This document shows positions 62,078 to 64,000 of a stretch of 64,000 nucleotides of DNA, in pieces. This DNA comes from Sphingomonas taxi (lineage in GTDB: Bacteria > Pseudomonadota > Alphaproteobacteria > Sphingomonadales > Sphingomonadaceae), in NCBI GenBank assembly GCA_003243195.1, contig QFQI01000013.1, positions 1 through 64,000 of the forward strand, read 5' to 3'. Position numbers and translations under genes: made by a program. Numbering within the stretch: the first letter of the stretch is position 1; each line of letters starts with the position of its first letter. The notes under the pieces are model-generated. The model did no database searches. It saw only the letters and a list, made by a program, of their open reading frames with translations, and was not told the DNA's origin.

Positions 62078-64000
62078 TCAACCCTCAATCCGTGAGAAAT
62101 CCGCGACATTGTGCACCGCGGCACGAACGCGCGCAAGCAAGGCGAGGCGGGCCGCCCGCTTTTCCCGGTCAGGATCGTTGACGATCACATGATCGAAGAA
62201 CGCGTCGATCGGCGCGCGCAACGTCGCGAGCGCGGCCATCGCCGCGCCGAAATCCTCGCGCGCGACCGCCTCGGCAGCGGCCGGTTCGGCGACGTCGAGT
62301 GCAGCGATGAGCGCAGTCTCGCTCGTTTCGGGCGTGTAGGACAGCGGTATGCCGGCCGATGCGGGAGCGTCGACGGCGACGCCTTCCTTCTTCAGGATGT
62401 TGGCGGCGCGCTTGTAGCCGGCGAGCAGGTTGGCGCCATCGTCGGTGCCGACGAAGGATTGCAGCGCGCGGACGCGGGCGAGCAGACGGACCAGATCATC
62501 CTCGCCGCCAAGCGCAAACACCGCTTCGATCAGGTCGTGACGGACCCCGGCCTCGCGCTGCTGAACCTTGAGGCGGTCGGCGAGGAACGCCGGCAGCGTG
62601 ACGAAGGTCGCGTCCATCAAGCGGGCGTGTTCCTGCGCGGCCTCCTCCGTCATCCCGGACGACCCGCGGAGGTCTGTCATCCCCTTCAGCGCGCGCGTAA
62701 TCGCTTCCCACAGACCGAGGCGGAGATCGTTGCGACCCAGCAGGTCCAGAACGCCCAGCGCCGCGCGACGAAGCGCGAAGGGATCCTTCGAGCCAGTGGG
62801 CGGCATCTCGGCGTAGAAGAACGCGACCAGCGTATCCAGCTTGTCCGCCAGCGACACCGCGACCGTCATCGGGTCGGTCGGCACCTCGTCGCCCTGCCCG
62901 ACCGGCTTGTAATGGTCGCGAACCGCGTTCGCGACCGCCTCGTCCTCGCCCTGCGCGGCGGCGTAATAGCCGCCGATCAGCCCCTGCAATTCGGGGAACT
63001 CGCCGACCATCCCGGTGACCAGATCGGCCTTCGCCAGCCGGGCGGCGCGCTCGGCCTGATCCGCCAGCGTGCCGTCACCCCGGCCTTCGCCGGGGTGACG
63101 GGTGATGGTAGCGCTGGAGGGACTTGGACCCCCGACGATGCCTTCCTCCACCAGCCAGCGTGCCAGCTTCGCGACGCGTTCCACCTTGTCGGCGACCGTA
63201 CCCAGCTTCTCGTGAAAGACGATCTTTTCCAGCTTCGTCGCCTGTTCCTCCAGCGGCACCTTCACGTCGGTGTCGTAGAAGAAGCGCGCGTCGGACAGGC
63301 GCGCGGCCAGCACCTTGCGGTTGCCCTCGACGATCTTCGCCCCGCCATCGCTGGCGGCGATGTTGGCGGTGCACACGAACGCGTCCGCCAGCCGGCCATC
63401 GGGCGAGCGGCACACGAAATATTTCTGGTTCACGCGCGCGGTGAGCTGGATCACCTCGGGCGGCACGTCGAGGAACGCCGGGTCGAAGCGGCCGAGCAGC
63501 GGCACCGGCCATTCGGTCAGCCCCGCATTCTCCGCCACCAGCCCCTCGTCCTCGACCAGCGTCAGCCCGGCCGCCGCGGCGAGCGCGGTGGCGCGCGCGC
63601 GGATCAGCTCGGCGCGCTCGTCCTGATCGACGATCACGTGGCAGGCGCGCAGCTTCTCGACATAATCCGCCGCCGATCCGATCGTGATCGCCCCGGGATG
63701 ATGGAAACGGTGGCCGAGCGTCGCCGCGCCGCTTTCGACACCGGCCACGGTCACCGGCACCACCGCGTCGCCGAACAGCGCGACGATGCCGTGCAGCGGG
63801 CGCACCCAGCGCAGCGACTCAGTGGTGCGCGAGGCGTCGCCCCAGCGCATCGACTTGGGCCAGGGGAACGCGCGGATGACCGCCGCGATCGCTTCCGCCA
63901 GCACCTCGGGCGTGGCGCGGCCGGCGCGCTCGGTGACGGCGTACAGCACGCCGTCGCGCTCGACCAGTTGCTCGCGCGTCAGGCCGGTCTTGCGCAGGAA
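62078..64000 (-). CDS. glyS: Glycine--tRNA ligase beta subunit, C-terminal part
   Basis: 641 codons are visible; the 5' end lies beyond the right edge. The frame is open to the last base and continues with FLRKTGLTREQLVERDG. Family blocks include IRAFPWPKSMRWGD, RFHHPGAI, DFFYDTDVKV-like FFYDTDVKVPLEEQ, KLEKIVFHEKLGTVADKV, GMVGEFPELQGLIGGYYA and DPFALRRAALGVLDLL. The beta subunit of the tetrameric GlyRS binds tRNA. Two segments look inserted: around RHPGEGRGDG (63072-63101) and MTDLRGSSGMTE (62640-62683). Confidence 0.95.
   Translation of the reverse strand, partial: FLRKTGLTREQLVERDGVLYAVTERAGRATPEVLAEAIAAVIRAFPWPKSMRWGDASRTTESLRWVRPLHGIVALFGDAVVPVTVAGVESGAATLGHRFHHPGAITIGSAADYVEKLRACHVIVDQDERAELIRARATALAAAAGLTLVEDEGLVAENAGLTEWPVPLLGRFDPAFLDVPPEVIQLTARVNQKYFVCRSPDGRLADAFVCTANIAASDGGAKIVEGNRKVLAARLSDARFFYDTDVKVPLEEQATKLEKIVFHEKLGTVADKVERVAKLARWLVEEGIVGGPSPSSATITRHPGEGRGDGTLADQAERAARLAKADLVTGMVGEFPELQGLIGGYYAAAQGEDEAVANAVRDHYKPVGQGDEVPTDPMTVAVSLADKLDTLVAFFYAEMPPTGSKDPFALRRAALGVLDLLGRNDLRLGLWEAITRALKGMTDLRGSSGMTEEAAQEHARLMDATFVTLPAFLADRLKVQQREAGVRHDLIEAVFALGGEDDLVRLLARVRALQSFVGTDDGANLLAGYKRAANILKKEGVAVDAPASAGIPLSYTPETSETALIAALDVAEPAAAEAVAREDFGAAMAALATLRAPIDAFFDHVIVNDPDREKRAARLALLARVRAAVHNVADFSRIEG
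63072..63101. repeat. Palindromic repeat inside glyS
   Basis: CCGTCACCCCGGC (63072-63084) is the exact reverse complement of GCCGGGGTGACGG (63089-63101), with a CTTC loop: 13 bp of perfect stem within a coding frame. Its minus-strand core CCCCGGCGAAGGCCGG matches the intergenic element at 14864, apart from one base. It encodes RHPGEGRGDG in glyS. Confidence 0.75.

Noticed and set aside
63105..63118. ATGGTAGCGCTGGA near the glyS repeat, similar to the LacI operator
   Set aside because: Right half degenerates, it is inside glyS, and glyS has no link to xylan use; most likely chance.
1..64000. tRNA genes, CRISPR arrays, insertion sequences, prophage genes
   Set aside because: None was recognised by eye; no transposase, integrase or regularly spaced repeats seen. 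A tRNAscan or CRISPR search would be more sensitive.

Overview
The window looks like chromosomal DNA of a high-GC alphaproteobacterium of the Sphingomonadaceae type. This is inferred from the long TonB-dependent receptors, the Caulobacter-type oxidative xylose (Weimberg) genes, the PEPxxWA-CTERM protein, the Cpa/Tad pilus genes and dispersed palindromes with a CCCCGGCGAAGGCCGG-like core. No species can be named from sequence reading alone. No tRNA, rRNA, CRISPR array, insertion sequence or phage gene was seen.

Positions 1-18320 form a glucuronoxylan/pentose utilisation island. It holds a TonB-dependent receptor, an SGNH esterase, GH35, GH3 and GH67 glycosidases, two MFS transporters, D-mannonate dehydratase, a LacI regulator, and the Weimberg genes xylX and xylB. 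The first codons of an IlvD/Edd sugar-acid dehydratase (probably xylD) lie at the left edge. A 14-bp LacI-type palindrome occurs at three transcription-unit starts: the receptor, the GH3/GH67 divergent promoter, and xylX-xylB-MFS. Together these suggest uptake of xylo-oligosaccharides, periplasmic trimming, and oxidation of xylose and glucuronate.

Positions 18450-27638 carry a GGDEF/EAL protein, a GAF protein, a single-domain response regulator, a D,D-carboxypeptidase, a frameshifted 3-methyladenine glycosylase, and a YfiR-like / TonB receptor / chemoreceptor-like operon. The receptor in that operon has an in-frame stop codon. A DUF2946-like gene with a second TonB receptor follows (27686-30133). 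On the minus strand there is then an exported Gfo/Idh oxidoreductase with a DUF1080 hydrolase, and M13 and DUF885 peptidases.

Positions 36532-41984 are a hydroxyproline catabolic cluster: GntR regulator, FAD dehydrogenase, APC permease, 4-hydroxyproline epimerase and a DapA-family deaminase. Its expected end product, alpha-ketoglutarate semialdehyde, is also the end product of the Weimberg route.

From 42157 to 48385 the content is housekeeping: mltG, fabF, acpP, fabG and fabD on the minus strand, and rpsF-rpsR-rplI with a strong terminator on the plus strand. Then come a DauA-like FAD oxidoreductase with an alpha/beta hydrolase, a Cpa/Tad pilus operon (cpaA-B-C-D-E-tadB-tadC, with no cpaF), a PEP-CTERM protein, ppdK, and glyS running off the right edge. 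The glyS reading frame contains what look like in-frame palindromic repeat insertions.
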